From contig NZ_DALZFB010000002.1 of the NCBI RefSeq assembly GCF_031979925.1, positions 248,001-312,000 of the forward strand: a stretch of 64,000 nucleotides of DNA, read 5' to 3'. A program made the translations under genes and the position numbers. Under the pieces are notes generated by a model. The model ran no database searches. It was given only the letters and a program-made list of their open reading frames with translations, and was not told the origin of the DNA. This stretch comes from Pseudescherichia sp031979925 (lineage in GTDB: Bacteria; Pseudomonadota; Gammaproteobacteria; Enterobacterales; Enterobacteriaceae). This document shows positions 49,651 through 58,982 of this stretch, in pieces (the stretch's first letter is position 1; the number at the start of each line of letters is the position of its first letter).

Positions 49651-50873
49651 GCCAGGCGGCAGAGCGTGTGATGGCGCGCGCCGATATCCTTGCCGCCATC
49701 AGTGAAAGCCCGGATGCCCTGACCCGGATCTACCTCTCCCCGCAGCATTTGCAGGCTAACCAGCAGGTAGCGCAGTGGATGGCGGCAGCAGGAATGACCG
49801 TCTGGCAGGATAGCGTGGGCAACATCTGCGGTCGCTACGAGGGCGAGCAGGAGGGGGCCGCAGCAATTCTGCTGGGTTCACACCTGGATACCGTGCGCAA
49901 CGCCGGACGCTACGACGGTATGCTGGGAGTGCTGACAGCTATTGAGGTGGTGCAGAGCCTGCATCAGCAGGGACGGCGGCTGGCGAAGGCGATTGAGATC
50001 GTGGGCTTTTGTGATGAGGAGGGGACGCGGTTTGGCATTACCCTGCTCGGTAGCCGGGGTCTGACGGGAACATGGCCGGAGCAGTGGCTGGCGCAGACTG
50101 ATGCCAGCGGCATAAGCGTGGCGCAGGCGATGGTGCTGGCCGGTCTGGATCCAGCCCGCGTCTCACAGGCGGCTCGTCGTGCAGAGGAGATCGCCGCCTA
50201 TCTGGAGCTGCACATCGAGCAGGGCCCCTGCCTGGAGCAGGCGGGGCTGGCGCTGGGGGTGGTCGAAGCAATCAACGGCGCACGCCGACTGAACTGCTGC
50301 TTTACCGGCGAGGCGGGCCATGCCGGCACGGTGCCGATGAGCCAGCGTAAAGACGCCCTCGCGGCGGCGGCCGAATGGATGGTGGCCGTGGAGAGCCTAA
50401 CCCGCGAGCGGGGCGGCAACCTGGTCGCCACGGTGGGTACGCTGTGCTGTCTGCCGGGAGCGGTCAACGTTATTCCTGGCGAGGTGACCCTGTCGCTGGA
50501 TATTCGCGGGCCGCAGGACGCGCCGCTGGATGCTTTGCTGAATGAGCTGCTGGCCCATGCGCAGACGATCGCCGCCCACCGGGGGCTGACGTTTAGCGCC
50601 GATGAGTTCTACCGCATCGCCGCGACCCCCTGCGATCTACGTTTACAGAGCCTGCTTACCGATGCGGTCCATCAGGCCCAAGGCACGTCCCTGTTGCTGC
50701 CCAGCGGAGCCGGGCATGACGCCATCGCTGTGGCCGAACGCTGGCCAGTGGGAATGCTCTTTGTCCGCTGCAAGGGCGGTATCAGCCACCATCCAGCGGA
50801 GTCGGTAGAGACCAACGATGTGGCGCTGGCGATAGCGGCGTTTAGCTATGCGGTCACCGCCCTGGCGAGCTAG
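49647..50873 (+). CDS. hpxK: Allantoate amidohydrolase HpxK
   Basis: The protein has 408 residues from ATG 49647. It is an M20-family metal-dependent amidohydrolase with 'LLGSHLDTVRNAGRYDGMLGVL' (metal His and Asp), 'FCDEEGTRFG' (catalytic and metal Glu), 'ELHIEQGP' and 'HHPAESV'. It converts allantoate to ureidoglycine, CO2 and ammonia, the substrate for HpxJ. It is the last gene of the operon. Confidence 0.93.
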   Translation: MSQAAERVMARADILAAISESPDALTRIYLSPQHLQANQQVAQWMAAAGMTVWQDSVGNICGRYEGEQEGAAAILLGSHLDTVRNAGRYDGMLGVLTAIEVVQSLHQQGRRLAKAIEIVGFCDEEGTRFGITLLGSRGLTGTWPEQWLAQTDASGISVAQAMVLAGLDPARVSQAARRAEEIAAYLELHIEQGPCLEQAGLALGVVEAINGARRLNCCFTGEAGHAGTVPMSQRKDALAAAAEWMVAVESLTRERGGNLVATVGTLCCLPGAVNVIPGEVTLSLDIRGPQDAPLDALLNELLAHAQTIAAHRGLTFSADEFYRIAATPCDLRLQSLLTDAVHQAQGTSLLLPSGAGHDAIAVAERWPVGMLFVRCKGGISHHPAESVETNDVALAIAAFSYAVTALAS

Positions 50874-50879
50874 TTTTTT

Positions 50880-50915
50880 GTAGGCTGGGCAAACGCAGTG
50901 CCGTCCGGCATTGCG
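50880..50915. repeat. Single REP-like unit
   Basis: GTAGGCTGGGC, a spacer and CCGTCCGGCA form a degenerate REP palindrome just after the hpxK stop. Confidence 0.6.
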
Positions 50916-50932
50916 ATATTCACCGCTCTGGC

Positions 50933-50964
50933 TTTTTTAACTTAGCTATTTTTTAACTTAGCTA
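50933..50964 (+). repeat. Perfect 16-bp tandem repeat before the dioxygenase operon
   Basis: TTTTTTAACTTAGCTA occurs twice head to tail (50933-50948, 50949-50964). The second copy extends into the palindrome CTTAGCTAAG. It lies about 100 bp before the first gene of the 51063 operon and may bind its regulator, which is not encoded in this window. Confidence 0.7.
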
Positions 50965-51062
50965 AGACAAAGCCAGTTACTATATTATGACCAAAAGATA
51001 TTTTTGCCTGCATTAGTTTATTAATAAAGTTGTTTTCCCGACAATACTGAAGGAAAACAGCC

Positions 51063-52031
51063 ATGACCTTAGCCAGCCATATTGCTAATCAAGATGTCGA
51101 GTTATTAGATATTCATCCCGTCGCCGGAAATATCGGTGCGGAGGTGCGTAATATTTCCCTCTCCGGTGAACTGGACAATGCCGTTTTTCGCCAGATAGAA
51201 AACGCGCTGGTGAAATATAAGGTGCTGTTCTTCCGTAAACAGTCGCATTTAACCGATGAGAGTCACCAGGCATTTGGCGCACGCTTTGGCAACATTGTGG
51301 CGCACCCGACGGTACCCGCCCCGCAGGGCACTCGCCTGTTTGAGCTGGATGCCTCCAAAGGCGGCGGCCGGGCCGACTCCTGGCATACGGACGTCACCTT
51401 CGTCGACGCCTTCCCGAAAATATCTATTCTGCGCGGCGTGACGATCCCCGAGTACGGCGGCGATACCGTGTGGGCCAATACCGCCCGCGCCTATGAGCAG
51501 CTGCCGGAGTCGCTGAAGCAGCTGGCAAATTCCCTGCGCGCTATCCATAGCAATAATTATGACTACGGCGCGGAGCGCATCGTCACCGAAGAGCATCGCC
51601 TCAATCATCACAAAAATATCTTTGTCTCCTCGGTGTGGGAGGCGGAGCATCCGCTGGTGCATGTTCACCCGGTAAGCGGGGAGCGCGCGCTGCTGCTCGG
51701 CCATTTTGTCAAAAAGCTGGTGGGACTGAGCAGCCGCGAGTCGGCGCAGATTTTCGAACTGCTGCAAAACCGCGTCATCCGCCTGGAGAATACCGTGCGT
51801 TGGCAGTGGCAGCAGGATGACGTTGTCATCTGGGACAACCGCAGCACCCAGCATTATGCGGTTAACGACTACGGTGACCAGCCTCGCGTGGTGCGCCGGG
51901 TCACAGTAGAAGGCGAACCGGCGGTGGGCATTGACGGCAGCCGCAGCCGCACCGTCACTCGCCCGCAGCCCGCAGGCAATGAACCCCTCTCTGCAAACCA
52001 GCATACGGATGTGAACTATGCAGCGTCGTGA
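51063..52031 (+). CDS. TauD/TfdA-family 2-oxoglutarate dioxygenase, AtsK-like
   Basis: This 322-residue Fe(II)/2-oxoglutarate dioxygenase has the facial triad His108-X-Asp110 (SWHTDVTF) and His264, with Arg275 in place to hold 2-oxoglutarate. Motifs 'VLFFRKQSHLTDESHQAFGARFG' and 'RGVTIPEYGGDTVWANTARAYEQLPESLKQLA' are closest to alkylsulfatase AtsK and sulfonate dioxygenases. Such enzymes release sulfate or sulfite from organosulfur compounds. It is first in an operon with a sugar-type importer and a sugar dehydrogenase, which points to a sulfonated or sulfated sugar. Its last 14 bases overlap the next gene. Confidence 0.85.
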   Translation: MTLASHIANQDVELLDIHPVAGNIGAEVRNISLSGELDNAVFRQIENALVKYKVLFFRKQSHLTDESHQAFGARFGNIVAHPTVPAPQGTRLFELDASKGGGRADSWHTDVTFVDAFPKISILRGVTIPEYGGDTVWANTARAYEQLPESLKQLANSLRAIHSNNYDYGAERIVTEEHRLNHHKNIFVSSVWEAEHPLVHVHPVSGERALLLGHFVKKLVGLSSRESAQIFELLQNRVIRLENTVRWQWQQDDVVIWDNRSTQHYAVNDYGDQPRVVRRVTVEGEPAVGIDGSRSRTVTRPQPAGNEPLSANQHTDVNYAAS

Positions 52032-53349
52032 TCTGTTAAAAGCCATGGCGGCGTTCGGCGTCTACAGCATGATGCCCGCCATCGCCCGCGGCGCCAACGT
52101 CGCGCGTAAATATGAGGGCGTGACCCTTAACGTCTCCACCTTTAGCACCGCGTGGCCGCAGCTGATCCGCAAGTGGCTGCCGGAGTTTGAAGCCCTGACC
52201 GGGGCGCGGGTGCAGCTGGATACCCCGGCGTTTCCGGTTTATAACCAGCGCGCCGACCTTGAGCTATCCACCCGCGGCTCGGCCTATGATGTGGTGAACG
52301 TGACCTTTATCTACACCAGCCGCTGGATCAACGCCGGCTGGCTGACCCCGCTGGATGAGTTTATCGCCAACCCGAATCTGACCCCGCAGGATTGGGGTCT
52401 TCAGGACTTCCTGCCCGCCACGTTGGCGGCAGAGACCGGGCGCGACGGCAAGCTCTATGGGATCCCCTATGTGGTTGAAGCCATGCTGGCGGGCGCCTCG
52501 CGCTACGACCTGATCCAGCAGGCCGGGCTGGCGTTTCCTAAAACCACCGACGAGCTGGTGAAGGTACTGCAGGCGGTGAACAAAAAGGATCGCGTGGCGG
52601 GCTATGTTACCGACAACCACTACGGCTGGACCTTTATTCCCTATCTGCAAGCCTTTGGCGGCAACGTCTTCCGTACGCCGCCGGACGATCTCTTCCCAAC
52701 GCTCGATACGCCGGAAGCCGTCGAAGCGGCAGACTACTTTGCCCGGCTGATCCGCGACTTCGGCCCCAACGGCGGGATCACCTATACCGCCGACCAGTCT
52801 CTGCAGGCGTTAAAGCAGGGGCGGGTCAACGTCTCCGACGCCAGCCAGACCTACCTCGCCCAGTTAGGCAATGCGCAAACCTCGCGCACCCTGAAAACCG
52901 CCCATTTTGGTTCGATGGTCAGCGGGCCGAAAGGGGCGTTCCCGGGCATGGCAACCCATGCACTGGGTATTCCGGCAGGCTCGAAAAATAAAGAGGCGGC
53001 GTGGGCCTTTATCCAGTGGTCACTGTCGAAGCAGATGACCGCCCGGGCGCTGGAGGCAGGCTACGGTTCGCCTACCCGCCGCAGCGATATCGACTCACAG
53101 GCGTTCCGCAGCAGGCAGGTCATTAACGGCGTCGATCTGGCCCAGCTCTCTATTGACGCTATCGACCAGGCGGGCAAGGGGGGCTACATGAAGTATCGCA
53201 CCGTGGAGTTTTATCCGCAGGTCGATCAGCAGCTCAATAAAGCCATTGCGCTCATCGCTTCAGGCCAGCTGTCGGCAAAAGAGGCGATGGCCCAGGCGCA
53301 GGCCGGGACGCTCTCCGACCTGAAACGCGCGGGCGCGAAACTCTCATGA
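52018..53349 (+). CDS. Sugar-type ABC substrate-binding protein with Tat-like signal
   Basis: This 443-residue extracellular binding protein of family 1 (UgpB/MalE type) has the N-terminus MQRRDLLKAMAAFGVYSM, carrying an RRxLLK twin-arginine-like motif, so it may be exported folded. The mature part includes 'VTLNVSTFSTAWPQLIRKWLPEFEALTGARVQLDTPAF' and 'KEAAWAFIQWSLSKQMTARALEAGYGSPTRRS'. Large sugars, glycerophosphodiesters or modified sugars are typical ligands. Confidence 0.85.
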   Translation: MQRRDLLKAMAAFGVYSMMPAIARGANVARKYEGVTLNVSTFSTAWPQLIRKWLPEFEALTGARVQLDTPAFPVYNQRADLELSTRGSAYDVVNVTFIYTSRWINAGWLTPLDEFIANPNLTPQDWGLQDFLPATLAAETGRDGKLYGIPYVVEAMLAGASRYDLIQQAGLAFPKTTDELVKVLQAVNKKDRVAGYVTDNHYGWTFIPYLQAFGGNVFRTPPDDLFPTLDTPEAVEAADYFARLIRDFGPNGGITYTADQSLQALKQGRVNVSDASQTYLAQLGNAQTSRTLKTAHFGSMVSGPKGAFPGMATHALGIPAGSKNKEAAWAFIQWSLSKQMTARALEAGYGSPTRRSDIDSQAFRSRQVINGVDLAQLSIDAIDQAGKGGYMKYRTVEFYPQVDQQLNKAIALIASGQLSAKEAMAQAQAGTLSDLKRAGAKLS

Positions 53350-54260
53350 GGGCGGCGATGGGACAATCACTCGGCTGGCGTCAGCGCCAGCGTTATGCCT
53401 GGATGCTGGGGCTGGCCCCCTCGCTGGTGGTCCTGACCCTGCTGACGCTGATACCGGCGGCGGCGCTGCTGATCGTCAGCCTGACGCCGTTCAGCCTGAC
53501 CAATCCAGAGGCGACCTTTACGTTCAGTAATCCGCTAGTTAACTATCAGCAGCTGCTGCATGACGATCGTTTTCTCAACTCGCTGGTGACTCAGCTTAAG
53601 CTCTCGGTGGTCAGCGTCTTTTTTCAGGTGCTGATTGGCCTGCTGCTGGCGCTGTTGCTGAACGGCACCTCGCGCTGGCTCAACGGCGTACGCACTCTGC
53701 TGCTGATCCCGATGGTGCTGCCGCCGATTATTGTGGCGCTGATCTGGAAGATTATCTACACCCCGGATATCAGCCCGCTGCACCAGGTGCTGGACCGGTT
53801 TAACCTGCCGCTGGATTCGCTGATCGCCAATCCTGACACCGCACTGTGGGCAATTATGGTAGCCGATGTCTGGCAGTGGTTCCCCTTCACCATGCTGATG
53901 GTGCTGGCGGCGTTACAGATGGTGCCCAATGAGCCACGGGAGGCAGCGAGCCTCGACGGCGCGTCGCCGTTCAACATTTTCCGCTACGTGGTCTTTCCAC
54001 ACCTGAAGCCGGTGCTGGCGGTCTGCATTCTGTTTCGCCTCATCGACAGCTTCAAGGCCTTTCCGCTGATCTACATCCTCACCGACGGCGGGCCAGGCTC
54101 GGTAACGGAGGTCACTAACTACTACGGTTTTATCCAGGCGTTTAACTTCTCCTGGTGGGGCTACGGCAGTGCCATCGCGGTAGTGATCCTGGTAGGCGTA
54201 TTTATCTTAAGCTGGCTGATTGGCCGGGCAGGGTGGAACGATGACAATACAACAGAGTGA
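53346..54260 (+). CDS. ABC permease, MalF/UgpA type
   Basis: This 304-residue permease has about six transmembrane helices. The EAA loop is at 'EPREAASLDGASPFNIFRYVVFPHLKPVLAV', and 'FKAFPLIYILTDGGPGSVTEVTNYYGFIQAF' is typical of MalF-like subunits. It overlaps both neighbours (4 bp with the binding protein, 20 bp with the second permease), which shows translational coupling. Confidence 0.9.
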   Translation: MRAAMGQSLGWRQRQRYAWMLGLAPSLVVLTLLTLIPAAALLIVSLTPFSLTNPEATFTFSNPLVNYQQLLHDDRFLNSLVTQLKLSVVSVFFQVLIGLLLALLLNGTSRWLNGVRTLLLIPMVLPPIIVALIWKIIYTPDISPLHQVLDRFNLPLDSLIANPDTALWAIMVADVWQWFPFTMLMVLAALQMVPNEPREAASLDGASPFNIFRYVVFPHLKPVLAVCILFRLIDSFKAFPLIYILTDGGPGSVTEVTNYYGFIQAFNFSWWGYGSAIAVVILVGVFILSWLIGRAGWNDDNTTE

Positions 54261-55107
54261 GGTGGGCCGCCCGCAGGTGAGAACCGCCGTCCGGCGTAAA
54301 ACATGGCGGCTGAAGGGGAAGCGCACGCTGCTGGCCCTGCTGCTGATGGGGATCATCCTCGCGCCTTTTCTGTGGATGGTGATTATGTCCCTGCGCCCGG
54401 CGCTGGACGCGTTCGAGCTAACCCTGCTGTTTACGCCGACGCTGGACGCCTACCGGGCGCTGATTGCCGGAAACTTTCTTGAGCCGTTTGGCAACAGCCT
54501 GATGGTGAGCCTGCTCTCTACTTTTTTCTCCTTGCTGCTGGGCGTACCGGCGGCCTGGGTGCTAACCCGCTGGCGTTTTCGCGCCCGCCGCTACGTAGCG
54601 CTGTGGATCCTGGTGACGCGCATGGCTCCGCCCATCGCCTTTACCATTCCGTTCTTTCTCGCCTGGCGCTGGCTGGGGTTGCAGGACACCATTATTGGCC
54701 TGGCTATCGTCTACCTCACCTTTAACCTGGCGATAGTGATCTGGCTAATGCAGACCTTTTTCTCCGCCGTGCCGGTGGCGCTGGAGGAGGCGGCCTGGAT
54801 GGATGGCTGCCCGCTGTGGCGCAGCTTCTGGCTGGTCTCGTTGCCGCTGGTGAAGCCAGGCCTCGCAGCGACCGCCATTCTCTGTTTCATCTTCTCGTGG
54901 AACGACTTTTTCTACGCGCTGATCTTAACCCGAACTAACGCTGTCACCGCCCCGGTCGCCATTGTGAATTTCCTGCAGTACGAAGGGTGGGAGTGGAGCA
55001 AAATTGCCGCTAGCGGCACGCTGGTGATGCTGCCGGTAGTAGCCTTTACGCTGCTGGTGCGCCGCTATCTGGTACATGGCTTAACCGCCGGAGGAGTGAA
55101 GGATTAA
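54241..55107 (+). CDS. ABC permease, MalG/UgpE type
   Basis: This 288-residue second permease (ATG 54241) has an extended N-terminus (MTIQQSEVGRPQVRTAVRRK), six transmembrane helices, the EAA loop 'LEEAAWMDGCPLWRSFWLVSLPLVKPGLAAT' and 'FIFSWNDFFYALILTR'. It pairs with the MalF-type subunit. Confidence 0.9.
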   Translation: MTIQQSEVGRPQVRTAVRRKTWRLKGKRTLLALLLMGIILAPFLWMVIMSLRPALDAFELTLLFTPTLDAYRALIAGNFLEPFGNSLMVSLLSTFFSLLLGVPAAWVLTRWRFRARRYVALWILVTRMAPPIAFTIPFFLAWRWLGLQDTIIGLAIVYLTFNLAIVIWLMQTFFSAVPVALEEAAWMDGCPLWRSFWLVSLPLVKPGLAATAILCFIFSWNDFFYALILTRTNAVTAPVAIVNFLQYEGWEWSKIAASGTLVMLPVVAFTLLVRRYLVHGLTAGGVKD

Positions 55108-55109
55108 CT

Positions 55110-56171
55110 ATGGCAACCCTGACGCTACAGAATATCGTAAAAACTTTTAACGGGCAGACTATCATTCCCGGTCTCGACCTGGCTATTCATCACGGCGAGT
55201 TTATCGCGCTGGTGGGCCCCTCCGGCTGCGGCAAGTCTACGCTGCTGCGGATGATCGCCGGATTAGAGAGCATTGACGGCGGCGAGCTGATTCTGGACGG
55301 CGAGGCGATCAACGATCTCTCGCCCCAGGCACGCAACATGGCGATGGTCTTCCAGAACTACGCTCTCTACCCGCACATGACGGTAGCGGAGAACCTTGGG
55401 TTTTCGCTGAAGATGCAGGGCATAGCCAGGGATGAGATCGCTAAACAGGTACGCCAGGCTGCCGAGACGCTGGGTCTGACGCCGCTGCTGGCGCGCAAGC
55501 CAGCCCAGCTCTCCGGCGGACAGCGCCAGCGCGTGGCGATGGGGCGAGCCATCCTTCGCCACCCCAGGGTATTTCTCTTTGACGAGCCGCTCTCGAATTT
55601 GGATGCCAAGCTACGCGTAGAGCTGCGCACCGAAATCAAAGCCCTGCATCAGCGGCTCAACACCACCATGATCTACGTAACCCACGATCAGATCGAGGCC
55701 ATGACCATGGCGGATCGCATTGTGGTGCTGCGCGACGGACACATTGAGCAGGTAGGCACCCCGCTTGAGCTGTACGATCGGCCGGCAAACGCCTTTGTTG
55801 CCAGCTTTATCGGCTCGCCGTCGATGAATCTTTTTACCGGGCGCGTGGAGCAGCCGGGAGTGGTGCTTACCGATGATGGCGTGGCGCTGCCGATGGCGCA
55901 GACGCCAGGGCTGAGCGTCGGGCAGCGCGTGCTGTACGGCGTGCGCCCCCAGCACTTTACCCTCTCTACGGGGCCGTCGATTAAAGCGCAGGTCAACGTG
56001 GTGGAGCCGACCGGGTCAGAGACGCAGATCATGCTCAACATCGGTCAGCAAAAAGTCACTACGCTGTTTCATCAGCGCGTGGCGGCGCAGCCGGGCGAGA
56101 CGCTCAACGTTCTGCCTGACGCCCGTCATGCGCATCTGTTTGATGCCGACAGCGGCGTGCGGCTGAATTGA
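55110..56171 (+). CDS. ABC ATPase, UgpC/MalK type
   Basis: This 353-residue ATPase has Walker A GPSGCGKST, signature LSGGQRQRVAMGRAI, Walker B VFLFDEPLSNLDAKLR and switch His in YVTHDQIEAMT. A C-terminal TOBE-like domain (about 240-353) is typical of sugar importers. It completes the importer, whose binding protein and permeases lie directly upstream. Confidence 0.93.
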   Translation: MATLTLQNIVKTFNGQTIIPGLDLAIHHGEFIALVGPSGCGKSTLLRMIAGLESIDGGELILDGEAINDLSPQARNMAMVFQNYALYPHMTVAENLGFSLKMQGIARDEIAKQVRQAAETLGLTPLLARKPAQLSGGQRQRVAMGRAILRHPRVFLFDEPLSNLDAKLRVELRTEIKALHQRLNTTMIYVTHDQIEAMTMADRIVVLRDGHIEQVGTPLELYDRPANAFVASFIGSPSMNLFTGRVEQPGVVLTDDGVALPMAQTPGLSVGQRVLYGVRPQHFTLSTGPSIKAQVNVVEPTGSETQIMLNIGQQKVTTLFHQRVAAQPGETLNVLPDARHAHLFDADSGVRLN

Positions 56172-56184
56172 CCGGGAGAAGGGC

Positions 56185-57978
56185 ATGAGCAAGAAAGTCA
56201 TTGTGTTTGGCGTCGATGGTCTGATGATGCCGCTGATCAAGAAGTTTGCCGCCGAGGGCGAGCTGCCGCATATCAGCCGGATGCTGGAGCTGGGCGCGGC
56301 CACTGAGTTGCTGCCCTATATCTCTGCCTGGGGCGACGTAAACTGGGCGGCATTTATTAGCGGGCAAAGCCCCGGTACCTCGTGGCGCGGCCAGGCGCAA
56401 CCGGCTGACTATTCACGCACGCAGCCGCTGCTGCAAAAGATGGAGCAGCAGGGACTACGCGCCGCGCTGATCCATTTTCCGGAGAGCGTGGCTGCGCCGT
56501 CACCCCATTTTACCCTCTCTCCCTATTGGTCTGCCCCGGATCCGAATCCGCACACCTTTGCCGCCCCGGCGATATTTACCACGGACGCCGCCCGCGTTGA
56601 TGCGCCAGCCCGGCATCGACAACAGACGCTGGGCTGGCCGCCCTCATCGCCGCTGGCCTATCACGACAAGGGCCTGTGGCAGCCGCTGATCGGCGATGAG
56701 GAGGGGCGATGCTACCGCCTGACGATCCGTTCAGGGCACGGCGCAGAGGTGACGCTCGCGCTGGACGTGCAAACCCTCACGCTGGGCGCGGGCGATGCCC
56801 AGGTCACCTTAACGCCGGAGGCATGGAGCCGCTGGCTGCCGCTGGGGGACGTAGCCGAAGGTGGCGCGGTCCGCTTCTGGCTGGCGCGGTTTGCACCGCA
56901 CACGCGAGAGATTGAGCTCATCCAGAGCGAGGTGAGCTATCCTCAGCGTCTCGCCTCTGACGGCGCGCTGGCACGGCAGCTTATTGACGAGCTGGGGCCG
57001 TTCCACAGTCAGTGGGCGGTGAAGACCTCACCGGATGAGGCGCATCTGGCTTCTACTCTGGACGATGCCGAGCGTCAGTCGCTGTGGCTGGCGGAGAGCG
57101 CTATCCGTTTAACGCATGAGCATGGCTACGCCCTCTGGGCGGCGGTGCATCATCTGATCGATGAGTCTCACCACCTCTGTCTCGGGCAGTACGATCCGGC
57201 CTCGCCGTTTTACGATCCGCAGCAGGCTCCGCGCTATGAGGCGGTGCTCCGCGAGTGCTATAAGGTGCTCGATCGTTCGATCGGCAAAATCATCGACAGC
57301 ATGGATGAGGAGACTACGCTGCTGCTGGCCTCTGACCATGGGGCAGTGCCCAACCACTTCATGTGTGACGTAAACCGCTACCTGGCGAAACAGGGTCTGG
57401 TGACGCTGGACGCAAATGGCCTGCCGGTGCGCAGCCAAAGCCTGGTCTATCTGAAAGATGAGCGCGGCGGGCTGGAGATCTTTATCAACGCCGATCATGT
57501 TGCCCCGGTGGCGTATGGCGCACTCCAGGATCGGCTCCTGCATCTGCTGCGCAACTGGCATATTGAATATCGAGGACAGAGGCGCCATGCCGTAGCATGG
57601 GCCGTGCGCAAAGAGGATGCGGTAGGGATCGGCTACTGGGGAGAGCATGCTGGCGATGTGCTTTTCACCTACGATACCGGCTTTGTCTGGGGAACCAGCC
57701 TCGACGGCGAGGATATCTGTCCCGTGGTCGCGCCGGGGGCCAATCATGGCCCGCAAAAGCCGACGGCAGAGACAGGGCATACCTCTAATTACGGCGTGCT
57801 GCTGGCCCTCGGGGCGGGCATTCGTCAAGGTTACTATCACGATCGCCAGCTTCATGGCCCGTACCGGATGGCAGATCCTGGCGCAACCATTGCGTGGCTG
57901 TTGGGCGTGGAGCAAGATACTCTGGACGGCACGATCATGCAGGCGCTGCTGACAGCGGAAAGAGAGGAGAAGCGATGA
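56185..57978 (+). CDS. Alkaline-phosphatase-superfamily protein (type I phosphodiesterase-like)
   Basis: This 597-residue cytosolic protein (no signal peptide) has the fold's metal motif VFGVDGLM (Asp11) at the start and 'LLLASDHGAVPNHF' and 'AETGHTSNYG' later, which supply other metal ligands. The region that normally carries the Thr/Ser nucleophile (T-x-x-N-W-A-x-x-x-x-G) reads WGDVNWAAFISG, with Gly50 in the nucleophile place. It may be a modified hydrolase, lyase or mutase-like enzyme. It sits between the importer and the SDR and overlaps the latter by 4 bp. The substrate is unknown. Confidence 0.75.
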   Translation: MSKKVIVFGVDGLMMPLIKKFAAEGELPHISRMLELGAATELLPYISAWGDVNWAAFISGQSPGTSWRGQAQPADYSRTQPLLQKMEQQGLRAALIHFPESVAAPSPHFTLSPYWSAPDPNPHTFAAPAIFTTDAARVDAPARHRQQTLGWPPSSPLAYHDKGLWQPLIGDEEGRCYRLTIRSGHGAEVTLALDVQTLTLGAGDAQVTLTPEAWSRWLPLGDVAEGGAVRFWLARFAPHTREIELIQSEVSYPQRLASDGALARQLIDELGPFHSQWAVKTSPDEAHLASTLDDAERQSLWLAESAIRLTHEHGYALWAAVHHLIDESHHLCLGQYDPASPFYDPQQAPRYEAVLRECYKVLDRSIGKIIDSMDEETTLLLASDHGAVPNHFMCDVNRYLAKQGLVTLDANGLPVRSQSLVYLKDERGGLEIFINADHVAPVAYGALQDRLLHLLRNWHIEYRGQRRHAVAWAVRKEDAVGIGYWGEHAGDVLFTYDTGFVWGTSLDGEDICPVVAPGANHGPQKPTAETGHTSNYGVLLALGAGIRQGYYHDRQLHGPYRMADPGATIAWLLGVEQDTLDGTIMQALLTAEREEKR

Positions 57979-58736
57979 CCGAGCACCGTTATACCCGGTA
58001 CGCCAGCTTGCAGGGCAGAGTGGTGGTTATCACCGGCGGCGCAAGCGGGATTGGCGCCGATTTGGTCACGGCCTTCAGCCAGCAGGCGAGCCGCGTTCAT
58101 TTTCTCGATATCGATAGCCACGCCGGGGCAGCGGTTGCCGCGGCCACCGGCGCGCAATTTCACTTTACCGATTTGCGCGATATTCCTGCCTTGAGAAAAA
58201 CAGTGGCGTCGATTGCCGAACAGGAGGGTGACATTGACGTGCTAATCAACAATGCGGCCTGTGACGATCGCCATGATACTTTTGCCGTGGAGCCAGAGGC
58301 GTGGCGTGCCAGCCTGGGGATAAATCTCGATCATCAGTTCTTTGCCAGCCAGGCCGTTGCGGCCCTGATGAAACGGCAGGCAGGGGGCAATATTATTCTT
58401 ACCAGCTCGACGTCGTTTATGAAGGGGCGGCCAGGCATGGTCGGCTATACCACGGCAAAGGCAGCTATTGTGGGTCTGAGCCAGACGCTGGCGCGTGAGC
58501 TGGGGCCTTCTGGCATTCGGGTAAACTGTATTGTTCCTGGAGCGATCTCTACCCCACGCCAGCAGGCCCTGTGGCGTACGCCACAGTCGGAGCAGGAGAT
58601 TAGCGCTATGCAGTCGCTTAATATCAACCTGGAGGGCCGGGACGTTGCAGCGATGGCGCTGTTTATTGCTTCTGACGACGCGCGCGGCTGTACAGGGGCG
58701 CTCTTTTTTGTTGATGCCGGTATTCGTCTGGTTTAA
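57975..58736 (+). CDS. Short-chain dehydrogenase, sugar 1-dehydrogenase-like
   Basis: This 253-residue SDR has NAD-binding TGGASGIG (20-27), NNAA, and active-site Tyr158-X3-Lys162 after the SSTSF segment. The blocks 'YASLQGRVVVITGG', 'NNAACDDRHDTF', 'VNCIVPGAISTPRQQALWRTP' and 'ASDDARGCTG' follow Caulobacter D-xylose 1-dehydrogenase closely. It probably oxidises the sugar (or sugar-like) substrate of this operon to a lactone. ATG 57975 overlaps the upstream stop. It is the last gene of the operon. Confidence 0.85.
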   Translation: MTEHRYTRYASLQGRVVVITGGASGIGADLVTAFSQQASRVHFLDIDSHAGAAVAAATGAQFHFTDLRDIPALRKTVASIAEQEGDIDVLINNAACDDRHDTFAVEPEAWRASLGINLDHQFFASQAVAALMKRQAGGNIILTSSTSFMKGRPGMVGYTTAKAAIVGLSQTLARELGPSGIRVNCIVPGAISTPRQQALWRTPQSEQEISAMQSLNINLEGRDVAAMALFIASDDARGCTGALFFVDAGIRLV

Positions 58737-58982
58737 TCAGCGATCATACCAGCGGATCATGCTGTAACCTGTGGCAGAAACGGGGATGCAGGCTACAATC
58801 TCGGAGATACCTTTTAGCCTCAAGCGATCTTTTCCGGTATCGCCATAGTGAGAACTGCACGATTGATATTGGGAATAGAAGTCTGAAATCAGTAGGTTAC
58901 AGATAAAACCCTGTACATTATGGGCTAAATTGTTTAGCGTCGTACCGTTAAATATCCGGCAAAAGAAGCAACTGGCACAGAT

